Shown one piece after another: positions 20,417-31,688 of a DNA stretch of 64,000 nucleotides. The notes beneath the pieces were generated by a model. That model was not told the DNA's origin. It ran no database searches and saw only the letters and a list, made by a program, of their open reading frames with translations. Each line of letters begins with the position of its first letter. Positions within the stretch are counted from its first letter, which is position 1. The DNA is taken from assembly GCA_015680685.1 (NCBI GenBank), contig MNCI01001925.1, forward strand, positions 465,573 through 529,572, written 5' to 3'. The stretch comes from Gnetum montanum. Taxonomy: Eukaryota; Streptophyta; Gnetopsida; Gnetales; Gnetaceae. A program made the position numbers and the translations under genes.

Positions 20417-23400
20417 ATGAACACCACAATGAACAAGGGCAAGCAAGTAGAAGGCCAGGCGAGGAAGGATCCTAGCTTGACCTTTGTCGAAGAGAGCGAG
20501 GCGATGCTCCAGTGTCTGCCTAGACCCAGGATTCCCTCATGGTCAGGGTCAATGTGTAGGTAGGCTCTTACACTTTTTCGTAATTTGTATTTTTATCTAC
20601 TATTCCAATCAATTTTCCCATTGCGTAGCGTAGATGTTTCCATAGCATAAGGTTTTTGCACTTGTTGTGTATGGTTAGTGTGGTCACACTCCAGCGTGTA
20701 GTATAGACGCTGAGTTTTCTAGCGTGTAGCGTCTAGCGTGTATGCTGAGTTTTCTAGTGTGCAGTGTATACACTGAGTTTTCCAGTGTGCAGCGTGTACA
20801 CTGAGTTTTCTAGCATGCAGCATGTATGCTGAGTTTTATGCTGGAATTTTCTTTTCTAAGTGTTGGCCCCTCAAGGTAGAACTTTATTTTTATGTGGCTT
20901 CTTCACCCTGTTTCTTGAATACATGTAGGGATCCCAAACCTTTCCTCTTGGTGGTCGAGCTTGTTGAAGTTTTGACGTGGTTTTTTCTAATTAATTCTGA
21001 CAAGCTAGTTCCTAATATGACAATTGATCGTAATGGGGTATGGTTCAGAGAAGGGGCCTGTGAATTCCTTGCCTTCATCTTAGACAAATTCAACGTGGTA
21101 ATATGATCGCATTTAAGTGAACAATTAGCATTGATTGTGCTCGAGACCATGTTACCAGGGTCTTCAAACGAAGTTGTGGCTTTCATGGTGGACATTGACG
21201 AGGGACCACTTACGATTGAGGATGGTCCCTCTAGGGGACCTAGATCTAGCCGTCCATTATTGCATGTGTGGGACTTATTGCCTCATGGGTCTCACCACAT
21301 CAATAACATCTTGTTCCTAGCTGCTCGTGTGCATACTTTGTTCTAGAACCCTCCTGGAATGATGTACTAAGTAGAAAGGTAAGTTTGTTCAATTTTCTGC
21401 CTTTTGCCTTGCTACTTAGTAGTGGTTTATATTCTGACCACCATCTCTTTGCAGGCCTCAGTTCAATAAAGAAGGAGCATGTGTAAGCAATGATGGGCTC
21501 CCTTTGGCTCGTGCCGCCTTGGAGGCCTTCATGGCGGGCCCCACTCTTCATGGTGCCATGTTGGCCAAGACTACGGGTGACATCGTTCATTTCCACAAAT
21601 GGTACTTGAGGGCACTTGCACAATGCAAGGCTAGGGGGTGGTTGCATGGGGATTGGTCTCATAATGGGCCAGTTTTCCCATGCAATGTTGATTTGGCTCC
21701 TAAAGATCTAAATACATCGACTGATTGTAAGTAATGGTATTTTTGACACCTCAGTTTGCTTGTTTTGCTACATCATTGGTTATGTTGACTCCCTGGGGTT
21801 ATCTTGTGCATACAGTCGATGCCCCATCTGGTGGAGCCACTATCCCAACCAAATAGACTGAGAGCACTCTATTCATGAAATTCAGGGAATTCAGTGATGC
21901 ACAGCGATGGTTATGTACAAAGGAATCATCACATATCATCAGTCGTTTGAGTGATGCGGGCCTCATGGATTTGTTTACTGCCCTAAGCCTTGATGTTTCC
22001 GTGATGGAGATGATTGGAATCATTTATTCTTTCGATGAGTCTATCACCTACTATAGCACTAGCATCAAGGGTATCAATGTGGTTTCCATCTATCGGAGGA
22101 GTCCTTTTCAGACTTCTTTAGTGTACTAGCAGCTGGGACTAAAGTGATTTTAGATAGGGCGTAGAGGGAAATCCATGTGGTTCATGAATTGGAGAACTAG
22201 TTGGGTGTCCTTAAGGGCTCTAAGGGGTTTCCTATGCAGGGGAAATCAAAAGTGGAAGAAGTTAATGAGTTATATCCTTTGTTCAGGGCACGGGTGTTTT
22301 CCAAGTCTCTGTCTCAAGTGAAAAGTTTTGGGGTAGAAACTGTGCACATCATGTGAACTATTTTAGAGACTGGGATATGCTATAACTGGGCCCAGTTTTT
22401 GCTTTTGGGTTTCCACAGGGAGAGAGTGAGGTTGCGTTCAAACATTGAGGCGTAATCTCATTTCACTTTTTCATTCTTTACTAGTTACTTGTGCCAACTG
22501 GCTGAATTTCTAGTTGTTCACAGGCATAACAGGTATGTGTTAAGGGATCACCACCAACTATCTCACCCGTGGATTCGCCACTTATTGGAGGTGGCTGAAT
22601 CTCAATATTCTCCTGAGGGGATTGACGAGTTGATTTTTGTCATGAAGGAGGGGTCATCTAGTTGGTCAATTCACACGCATGATAGGGTAGGGTTGGAACC
22701 AGATAATGTGCCCTACACTGCTAGGAGAGCCGATCGGGTTATCCAGGAAACAATCAAAAAAGGAAAGGCGAAAGTTCAGAAGCATGAACATCCTAAAGAG
22801 GTTGCTCTAACCATAGATGAACCAAGGGTGAAATGTATATGGTTTAAGATGCCTGTACGAGGTAAGCTTGATTCACTGATTTGTCCTTGTTTTTTTATTA
22901 TCACCATTATTTTTACTTTATTTTTTGATGGTTTATACAATGCCTAATGTTGAACCTATGAATGCCATTAGAGTTGACTTCTGGAGTAAGAACAGAGAGA
23001 TTAGCACCAATCATCAAGGAGGAAGAGGCCTCAATGAACTTAAACAAGGAGGATGAGGCGGGTAGGGATGAGACAGTAGGAATGAAAGATCGAGAGGGCG
23101 ATAATACAGAAAAGCATAACATTGATGATCAGGATGGAGTTGATGAGATGTTCGATGGTTTCTTCAGAGGGAGACTAGACCTTGGAGATCCTCTGAATCC
23201 AAAAGAGGATAGAGATTCCAGTATGTTCTTCATATCATGGCATTTGCCTTTTGAATTATGCTTTCCAACATTCTAAATTTTGATTTCATGCTTTTACTAC
23301 TACCAGGCGAAAATGTTGAGACCAGGACGTTTCCTAACATTCGTTTAAAAGTCCCTATGATGAAGGCCTCCATGGAAATGACCACCAAAGTTAACTCATC

Positions 23401-24587
23401 TCCTATACACGAACCCTTTACTTGGATCTAAATGCCAAGTAAAATGGATTTTATAACTGGTGTTGTTGATGAAGTGGTTGATCGTATCAAGCAAGCTCAC
23501 CCTGGAATAGGTACACGTACCTTAAGTGTTTCGTATCCTTTGGTTTCTGTTTTTCATCCGTTGCTACTATCCAATGTCTAATGCATGTTCTCCTCATATG
23601 AGTAGGGGCTAAACTGAAATGGGATTCAGCAGAGGCCACTGGTATTGATAGATTACCTGTGCTACCTGCAGAGATTGAACAGGTGCCTCAACAAATTTAT
23701 GATGAAGTGGCAGAATGCATTGTGCAGAATGCCAAGTCCCTTTGGACGTGTATGAGTTCTATCGAGAGGCTATGGTTGCAAATTCAGGAAGGAGATAAAG
23801 AGATTTCCAAGTTTTTAACAGAGCGGGACGATCTCAAATCGCACTATGAGTTTACCTCAGCAAGGTTAACAGGTGATCGCTCTTGGCAAACTTCTGAAAT
23901 TACTTATAACAGATATTGGAATTTATTGAATCACCAAGTATTTTTGACTCGGTAGCTAGCATAGCATAAAGTGCAAATAGATTTACTGAACCTCAAATGT
24001 CAAGATTGGAAGGCTTTCACTTCTAAGGTATGAAAATGGGGTCAAGATGAGAAGACCCATAAGTATCATTATAAAAAGTTGTTAAAAGAGGTATCTATAG
24101 AGAAGTGTCAGCTCAAGATGTTTGCTGAGGGTTTAGGCGTGTGCTCTTCATTTGATGCATTTGCCAAGCATACTATGGTGGAGATGGAATCACCTAAGAG
24201 GGTAATCATCATGAATTCTGGGGAGGTTTCTATGGGGGAGTTTCCTCTGAAATGTCCCACTTGGTACGTGGTGGACAAAGGGAAGGCTTTGGCCAACGTT
24301 GATCTGGGCCTTGATGGGACTGACTGGGCAAGTGTTTCTGAAGAAGAAATCCTTCATCGGTTGGAATTCGGTCTAGTAGGATCCTCTTCAGTAAGTAATT
24401 TAAAGTTGTGAATTTTTGTTTATTAACTTTTGGAGTTCTTCTCTTTTGCTATTTGTATTAATCATTTTCTTTTACCTTTTTGTAGGGTCAGGGCGATGGC
24501 GATGGTCAAGAGGGTGGTCCCAGTGGAGCAGGGACCCATGGGGCCGGGGAGTCTGAGGGGGACACCCCTCTTGACCTTGATGCTTAG
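20417..24587 (+). pseudogene. Opposite-strand eight-exon gene of element B
   Basis: Antisense to gag-pol, between protease and RT. Proposed exons: 20417-20559, 20929-21378, 21455-21726, 21816-22861, 22972-23220, 23307-23510, 23606-24390, 24486-24587, each bounded by AG/GT. They total about 3.25 kb (~1080 residues). Exon 1 starts MNTTMNKGKQVEG. Exon 4 has DAGLMDLFTALSL and YLCQLAEFLVVHRHNRYVL. Exon 7 starts LKWDSAEATG, is helical and charged (ERDDLKSHYEF), and has NRYWNLL and DWKAFTS. The last exon is a Gly/acidic tail ending TPLDLDA. Homologous exons occur in A and C. Few stops, mostly at Trp/Gln codons (VVI-stop-SHLSE where A keeps Trp). Function unknown; perhaps comparable in origin to the antisense ORFs of other Tat elements. 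Confidence 0.8.
20696..20850. repeat. Tandem AGCGTGTA/CTGAGTTTTC repeat in intron 1
   Basis: About four units of ~36-40 bp, each CTGAGTTTTCTAGYRTGYAG followed by a GTGTAYRCTGAG word. The same AGCGTGTA word family fills B's leader at 29700-30150, so the word is a signature of this subfamily. Confidence 0.75.
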
Positions 24588-25100
24588 CTTTAAATTTGGT
24601 CTTAGGATTTCTCATGTTTTATACGAGCTGCAAGCAGAATGTTTTGTTTTGGATTGTATATGAACTAATGGATGGGAACGGTTAACCATTGTAATTGTCT
24701 ATTTGTATATGAGTATATATTTCTTGTTTGTTGTTAAAATGATTATGCATGCGATCTATGTATCATGTGAGGACATTGCACTAAGTTGTAATTTGATGGT
24801 GATACATTTATACTTTTTTTCTATTTTTTAATTGAATTTTCTATTTATTCATTTTTTTGTTTGAATTTTATTTGAATACTAGTAAGTGCAATTTTAAAGT
24901 GAAAATCTTTTGGGCTTGAATGTAAACATGATGTAGCAATGTAAAATATTTTTGTTCATTTTGTTGCTTAAGTGTAATGCGTGAAGTACGAACAGAGGTA
25001 GGGGAATATGAAGAAACTATGGCTGATAACGTAACAACGCAACAGGGTAACATGAACTGTAAACTTGAATTGAGAAAAAAGAAATATAAGAAAAATGCTC

Positions 25101-25352
25101 TAGTTTAAGGCCATTTGGGGCCATGGGCACATATATGTCCATTTAAAGTCATGACGGAGTGTAGTCTTGATATTCTAGTTTAAAGCCATCCCGGGCCCCA
25201 TGCACTAATTTAAGGCCATTTCGGGCCCCATGTAAACAAGAGAAGTTCCAAGTGACATTGGTGAGTTCCTTGGTAAACCGGCCATTTCTGACTGTGGCTA
25301 GTTTTATGTCATTACAGACATGTGGTAGTTTAACTTCATTTTGGATGAAGCA
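25101..25352. repeat. Hairpin-unit array, B, after protease
   Basis: Six units or more. Dominant form GGCC-ATTTCG-GGCC after AGTTTAA, with a drifted TTCATTTTGGATGAAG unit at the end whose arms still pair (TTCAT/ATGAA). It lies between the stop of the gag-protease frame and the 3' end of the opposite-strand gene. Confidence 0.87.
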
Positions 25353-25358
25353 TGTAGG

Positions 25359-26129
25359 TTAACGGTTTAGTAATTTTTTGATTTTTATGAATTTAACGTT
25401 AGGAGTGATATTAATAGGTGTGATTCTATACTCAGCATCCCCTTCACTGATTACGTTGAACGGTAATTCAGCCCAAGGGACGTCTGATGGGATATGCTCT
25501 ATGTTAGTGTCTTCTAGTGTTTCCATATGTTCTATAGTTTTGATGTTTGTTGTAGTTTCTAGGCTAGGCAATGTAGGTATAGTTTTAGGTCCGGGTGTTT
25601 CTATGTTGGGTAAAGTTTCATTTACGTCTAATGGATCATTATTTACTGGTTGCGTGCAACTTTGTTTTTCATTTGTGTCATCCTATTTAGTCTCTTCAAA
25701 CTTAACCTCTGAGCCTTGGTCTGTATCTGTATTTGACAAAATGGTAGGTGTAGCAACCTCCCCGTGTATGATGATTTCACCACCTTCGTAAGGCAGGTGG
25801 ATCTATTGGTGTATAGGGGAAGATACTGCTTTGAGTTGGGCCAGCCAGGGTCTTCCTAATATTAAATTAAACCCTAGCATTTTGTCGATGACAACGAAGT
25901 TAGCTGATGTTGGGAATTGATCTCCTGCTATAAAGTCCAAAGTTATAATACCTTTTACTACTACGCATGATCCACTAAACGATTTTAAGCATGTGGTCAA
26001 AGTTGGTTTAATTAGTTGCATGAGCCCTATTTGTTCAATGATGGGGTAGGGTATTACATTTGTGGGGGCTCCGTCATCTACATGCACCTGATGTATTTTG
26101 AATTGTTCTACTTGTATTGTTATGAACAT
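25359..26129 (-). pseudogene. Aspartic protease and downstream tail, element B
   Basis: Processes the gag-pol product. The active-site strand reads HVDDGAPTNVIPY near 26075 (DGAP in place of D-T/S-GAS), followed by VVKGIITLDFIAGDQFPTSA near 25950 and LGFNLILGRPWLAQLKAVSS near 25870, the ILGRxWL signature of Tat-lineage proteases. A tail of about 140 residues (SLETTTNIKTIEHME onward) ends KIKKLLNR then a stop, just before the hairpin array. This closes the gag-protease half; RT resumes 5.6 kb away with its own ATG, consistent with an intron as in Ogre. Confidence 0.85.
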
Positions 26130-26379
26130 AGGTGTGTGGCTAACGTCTTCGGTTCTCTAATCAGTTTTGATGTTGTCAGTGTGGAAACGTAATGATTTAG
26201 AAGTCAATCCTTGAGACGAATACATTACCGCATGAATTGAAGGTTCATTTGGAGGTAAGTCTTCGCTTATTGGGACCGATGTTAACATGCGTACTAGCGC
26301 TTCGCGATGAGCTTGAGAAGTTAATATCAGGTCATATAGGCTTAGTGAGGTATTTTTTTGTTTAAGTGCCTACGTGACC

Positions 26380-29300
26380 TATGTTAAAGCTTTTGCTAAA
26401 TATTTACTATTAGGGGTATGTTTGTTAATGGTTACTTGGTCCATCAGGCCCAACAGTTTTATCTCATGTGTAGTTGGTTTGGCATTTTCTTCCATAACTA
26501 TTGATTTAGATGTATCATTCATTCCTAATGATTCTTCCTTAGCATTCAGTTCGTTAGCAGGTGATTCCATGGGTATTGCACTCAATGGAGTAGGCTTAGG
26601 GGTCCCAAGGCAATTTGTTGACGTTCTTTCTCCAATCGTTCTCATGTGAGCTTGTTTGCCAGGTGTTCCCGTGTGTGGCACGAGGGAACATTTGGTTTCT
26701 GAATATCTGATTGCTTTGGAACCTGTATGATGTATGGAGTAGGTAGAGGTTGCAATTGGACAGTTAAGGGTGGTTGAATGTCAGGCTGCCTAGGCACCCT
26801 AACAACATACGGGGTCAGTTTATTTTGTGTTTGAAGGATGGAAGGTTGGTGGTTATCAGGATGTTTGGGTATCGTGACAACATACGAAGTTGGTCTAGTT
26901 GATGGTTGTTCCTCTATAGTTGCGACCGTAGGTGATACTTGGACTACATAGGATGGGGGCCGGGTAGGAGGTTGCATGTTTATAGCAGCAGGAGGTACAC
27001 ACACCACGTATGGTTTTGGTGGTATGGTAGAGGCTGCCAACGCGAGGCATATCTAGATGACATAGGGTCTTTGCAGGGTGGGCGGATTACATGGAGAGTA
27101 TGATGATTGAGGTGCGGGAGTTTGTGCAGTAGGAGGAATATGAACTACAAAGGGTCTCGTAGGTATTTGTTGTTCATTATCTGAGTAAATGGTGTTAATT
27201 CTAGGTGCTTCTTGTTTGTTGTCTAGGTAGATGGTGTTAATTACGTATGGAGCCTCCTTAGTATTTAGAGGATCCTTATATATTCCCATAGCCTAGTTTT
27301 GTGGCTTGACCGAGTTGGCTTCATCAAAAGTAATCTCACCTTCGTCGATCATCCGTTGGATATCTTGTTTCAGGGTGAAGCAATAATCAGTGCCATGCCC
27401 ATTGTGCTGATGATAATCATAAAAGCGGTCTATTCTAAACCCTCTTGGAACTGGAGGCTCATCGGGCATTGCCAAGCTTGGGTTCTTGACCAACTAATAG
27501 AATTGATCATGCCTTTGGATTGTTGCTGGGGACAATTGTTTATGTTTCATTAGCTTGGCCTTCAAGAGTTGGTCAAATAATTGTGAAGGTTTCATGGGCA
27601 ACGGTGTGTATTGAGAGGGGCCTCTCCTCTTGAAGTTTCTCGCACAGTGTACGATTTTATGATGTGGACGGTTCGGGTGCAGTAGTAGGAGGAGGTCTAG
27701 CATAGTTACTAGGGACAGTATGCAGTTTACCTTGTTGTCTTGTACTTGTTTGTCATGTTTCCGCTACTACTGCTATTTTTGCCTTAGCCTTTTCTTTGTC
27801 TTTCTTATTGTGTTGGTTTTTAAAGGCCGAATAGGTGGGGCTATGGTTGTTTTGGATTGCCTCTTCTATGTTCTTTATTTGTATGAATGCTTGACTAAGT
27901 GTCCATGTGTTAAGGTAGTATAGCTTAGACTTCACAAAATCATTCACGGTCCCATTTAAAATAGTGAGGAGATAAGTCTCTGGGATCGATTCATGTAGTT
28001 CATTGGGGGTAGCACTCCACCGTTGAATAAATTTTTGAACAGGTTCAAGTGGTGCTTGCTTGACTTCTATCAGGCTATCAAGTATTTCTTTAGGCTTCAA
28101 GTTATACCTGAACCTAGTGACAAACTGGTGTAGTAGATCTTCCAAGAAAATATGGAGCTTTGGGGCAAAGCCCGATACCAGTCAAGCGCTCTCCCTGTGA
28201 GGGACATGGGGAACACCCACAAGATGGCATGTGGCCATGCTTGAAGTAATGTGCATTCGAATCTAAACGTTATGAGATGGGCATTGGGATTTGTCTCCCC
28301 ACTGTATTTAGTCAACGTAGGTAAGGAAACACCCTTAGGTAATGTTAGAGGTGGAACTGAAGAGCTAATAGGGTCATCTTAATAGAAATCCACTATCTTA
28401 AGCTCTTCCTCGGTGGTGGTTTTGAGGCACTTGACCTCGTCAGTTAGCTCTTGCATGAGTTTTTTAGCGTCAGCCTAGTCTTGGGCACTATGTGAGACCA
28501 CAGATTGATTATGTGGGGTAGTATACAAGTTAGATTATTGGATGGCGGGTGGGAGGGAGGAAAGTTGAGTGATTGGAGGTTGGGCTTGTGGAACATTCAT
28601 GGTAGATGCTGCTAAGGGTGGCATATTATAAGAAAAGTGTTGTTGTGGTTGTTGTTGCTATACCTGAGGGATGTTTATGGGTGGAATTGTAGGAGGTGGT
28701 ACATTGTAATTATGGGGTTGATGTGCTTGTGTACTAGTCCCAGCCCATTGTCTGATCACGTTTTGTGCAGAAACACCCTAAACTTATTGAGTTGAAGTGG
28801 TGAAGGGAGCTCCTTAAGTTTGGATCCATGGTATATAGTGTGCGGATGTAGAAGCTGGTATCACATATGGCATCCTGATCACTCGGGGTGGGAAGGTCAC
28901 TCCTACATTATTTTGAGGGGGTTGTTGTTGGGGTTGTATTTGCAAGGGGGGGGGGGTAATATGGTGACTGGAGGAATAGTAGCGATGGGTATGTTGAATT
29001 GGTTACAGTCATAGGGAGAGTGGGAATGAGAGTAGAGGCTTCTTGTTGAGGCACAAGTGCTTGAGTGGTTCTGAGTGACTGGAGGGACGTAGTTTCTCCC
29101 GTGAATGGGTGAAACAACAAGTTCAGGTAACTTTGTGGGCTAAGGGTATAGTATGAATCTTCATTTTCGGACTAAGCGGAAAATTCATCCTCCTCTTCCA
29201 ATTGAGGATTTGCCATAGATTGGTCTAAAGACTGATTCCTATCTAGGAGGAGTTGTGAGATAAGTTCAGAGTAGTGCTCGGGGATAGGGATGATGTCATA

Positions 29301-29640
29301 TGGGGAAGGGATGAACTCATGTCCTTCCCTATGAAACAGGTCATATTGTCTCTTGACCTCCATTTCAATTTGATCTACTATTAGGCCAGCTTGGATTTTT
29401 ATTCATATGAAATTATATTGTTCCTGTGTGATAACATTAAATGATGGATTCTTCCCTTGTAGTCAGAGAGATCGACGGGGTCCTCCGCGGGAATTAACCT
29501 CACGATGGGTTCCTATGGGTTGCATAACAAGCATCAACATCATCGTGGGGCCCACGATATCCAGAATGGACTTGGTTGAGACATTAGTGCTGGTGGTATT
29601 CATGGTGAAAAGGTTGTAAATGTAACTCGATGGAAAGGAT
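26380..29640 (-). pseudogene. Gag polyprotein, element B
   Basis: Structural capsid/nucleocapsid precursor. N-terminal part includes VKRQYDLFHREGHEF near 29355. The retrotransposon gag domain lies at 28315-27753: MSLTGRALDWYRALPQSS, LLHQFVTRFRYNLKP, VQKFIQRWSATPNELHES, FVKSKLYYLNTWTLSQAF. After a basic linker comes RIDRFYDYHQHNGHGTDYC at about 27430, the degenerate His/Cys knuckle of this lineage. A Pro-rich tail (27289-26642) repeats YVVxVP-type words six to eight times. Several stops and shifts. Protease follows at 26129. Confidence 0.85.
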
Positions 29641-30280
29641 GCAATGTCAGGGTGTACAGGTAAGGACTTGGCCGAGTATGAAATGGGTGTGCTTATCAGT
29701 GTACACCTAAGTTAACAACGTGCAAGCTGTTGGCACAGCGTGTGGACTGGGTCCCAGCATATAGACTTCAGCGACCAGCATACTAAAACTGGTGACCACA
29801 TGTAAACCGAGGTCACAATGTGCAGGCTACAATTGTCAGTGTACAAATAGGATGACGAGCATGCAGGTTTTCAGGGCAGCATCTAGACAGAGTCTATAGT
29901 GTACAGATTTACAGGACAGCATGTAGACTGAGTCTACAACATATAGGTTTATAGGACTATGTGTAGACAGAGTCTACAGCATGTGGGTTAGATGATTGCA
30001 GCATGCAGGAAGGGTCTATAGTGCGAGTAAGATGTTTGCAGCGTGTAGATGTTGAGAATGTTTGCAGCATGTAGACGCTGAGAGTGTTTGTAGTGTGTAG
30101 ACACTGAGAGTGTTTGTAGTTTGTAGATGCTGGGAATGTTATAGAAAAAGGTACTAAATTTGAAGGTTCAAAATTGCTGAGTCTGAGGACGCTTGGTAGT
30201 AGATCGACAGTACAGGGAGCAGGTGTGTGAGATTAAGTTAGATTTAGACAATTTCAGGCCCTCCTTCTAGCACCAATTTC
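29641..30280 (-). other. Leader of element B with repeated hairpin words
   Basis: No gene. Contains a ~40-bp repeat with self-complementary TGTAGAC-AGA-GTCTACA (7-bp arms) and GTAGAC-TGA-GTCTAC, three to four times at about 29880-29990. After 30030 come four ~30-bp units with GCAGCATGTAGACGCTGAG. As the 5' untranslated leader this could fold for packaging or dimerisation; that is a guess from position. Confidence 0.7.
30259..30275 (-). other. Primer binding site of element B
   Basis: Minus strand TGGTGCTAGAAGGAGGG, five bases after the 5' LTR. The same 17-mer occurs next to A's LTR and, with one change, C's. The TGG start fits a tRNA 3' CCA end; I cannot identify the tRNA. Confidence 0.7.
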
Positions 30281-31683
30281 TGTACTGTCTGAAATCATCG
30301 GTGGCTAGAATTAAATATATGGTAAGAGATTCATAGACAAACATAGAAGACCCTACCTTTGCTTAAGGGTGAGTTGGAACTGACGAAGGTAGAGTACCTT
30401 GGGTGGTCCGCATGCGGATCAGACAAGGATTTCCCCGAACATATGTTGATGCACGATATGCCGGGTTATACGTAAACGGTATGAAAAATGTAAACAGTGC
30501 GTATGAATGTAAAAAAGAGATAAAAAAACAAAATGCAAACGAAAACTATGACAAATCTTAGCTGAAAATGCAGCAATACTATTGGATGATAAAAATTACA
30601 ATGCACCGATCTAGATGTAGTTGTGATCTGACACAAGGCAGACGAAGAGCCCCAGTGAACGCAGGGGTGTGATAGCATGCTGGTTCAAATTGCAGGCATA
30701 GTGTAGAGGTTGTATGCTTAGCATGCATGGTCCAAGTCTAGCGTATAGGATGGATGTCATGAATGTTCTCAGTGTGGATTGCCCAGATTCTTGCCAATAT
30801 TTCCTCTAATTTTCCCACCCTAATCTAGTCAAAAATATGGATTTTTGTACAAGTTTGGGCATTAAATTTAGATCTAAGATGGGATGATTGGCTGTGGAAT
30901 GCTAGAATTTCAAATTGGGTGACAAATGGCTACGTTGCCCAGGTGGAAAGAATGAAACTTTACAAGTGTGCAGCATGCTACATGCCAACATGTGCTACTG
31001 CATGCCGGTGTGTACATGCTGGCGTGTGAATTCAGCATATAGACTTGACTAAAACAAAAGAATTTATTTTTACAAACTACTATTACAACAGGAAGTATCA
31101 AATTCAGCCTTCAGATTTGGGCTAGGATGTCGTGAGAGTGTTGCTTGCAATTATTCTTAGACTTGATCTAACATGGTTCTGCTGTTGTCTTCTACTGATG
31201 TAAACTATGCTGCATGCTAGATGGTGCACGTCGGGCATACATGCTAGGCGTACACACTGGGTGTACACGCTGGGTGTACAAGATGTACATGCTCAACATG
31301 TGAACCCCAAAGTGCATGATTTCAAGGTCAAAACCCAATTTTCTTGAGCCCATGATGATGCCTAAAAATTGCTCTGTCTCTGAGAGTTAATTCCTTGTGA
31401 CAATCTTGCTTTGGAGTGCCTATTTTGGGTAATCTCTAAAGTTGCATGCTGGGCGTGGACGCTGCATACTCAGTAAAACCAAGTATTTTGAGCTAAAAAT
31501 GGTAGGTTTGATTTCGGATGTTGCCATAGTCTTCTGTGGATCCTAGGGAACCATTTCTTGTTCAGTTCGACTCCGTTTGAAGCTATCTACGAGGTCTTCA
31601 AGCTTCAGTCATGGTGGGGAGCATCATGACTTAGCTTGATTCTTATCGGAGGAGTACTAAGCTCAAAATTTTGTGGTGTTTCA
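30281..31683 (-). mobile_element. Element B 5' LTR
   Basis: 1403 bp, TGTACTGTCTGAAATCAT to GGTGTTTCA, matching the left LTR. No clear TATAAATA at the place where the other LTRs have it, so B's promoter may differ. Confidence 0.93.
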
Positions 31684-31688
31684 ACCTC
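31684..31688. repeat. Target-site duplication of element B, right copy
   Basis: ACCTC, identical to 13574-13578. Confidence 0.92.

Larger units (their letters stand above)
13579..31683 (-). mobile_element. Element B: 18.1-kb Tat/Ogre-like LTR retrotransposon
   Basis: Complete in structure, with two LTRs, a TSD, PBS, PPT and all modules. Gag-pol is on the minus strand: gag (about 29640-26380), protease (26129-25359), array, opposite-strand gene (20417-24587), array, RT (19774-18443), two RNase H domains, integrase (17347-16470), array. It is inserted in an exon of A's opposite-strand gene. By eye the first ~108 aligned LTR bases differ at roughly one position in eight, mostly by transitions, so the insertion is old. 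Gag-pol is broken at many points, yet the opposite-strand gene is the least damaged of the three copies. Confidence 0.93.

Noticed and set aside
28948-28956. G-run as a quadruplex element
   Set aside because: Single homopolymer run of G in degenerate gag sequence, without further G tracts in the needed spacing.
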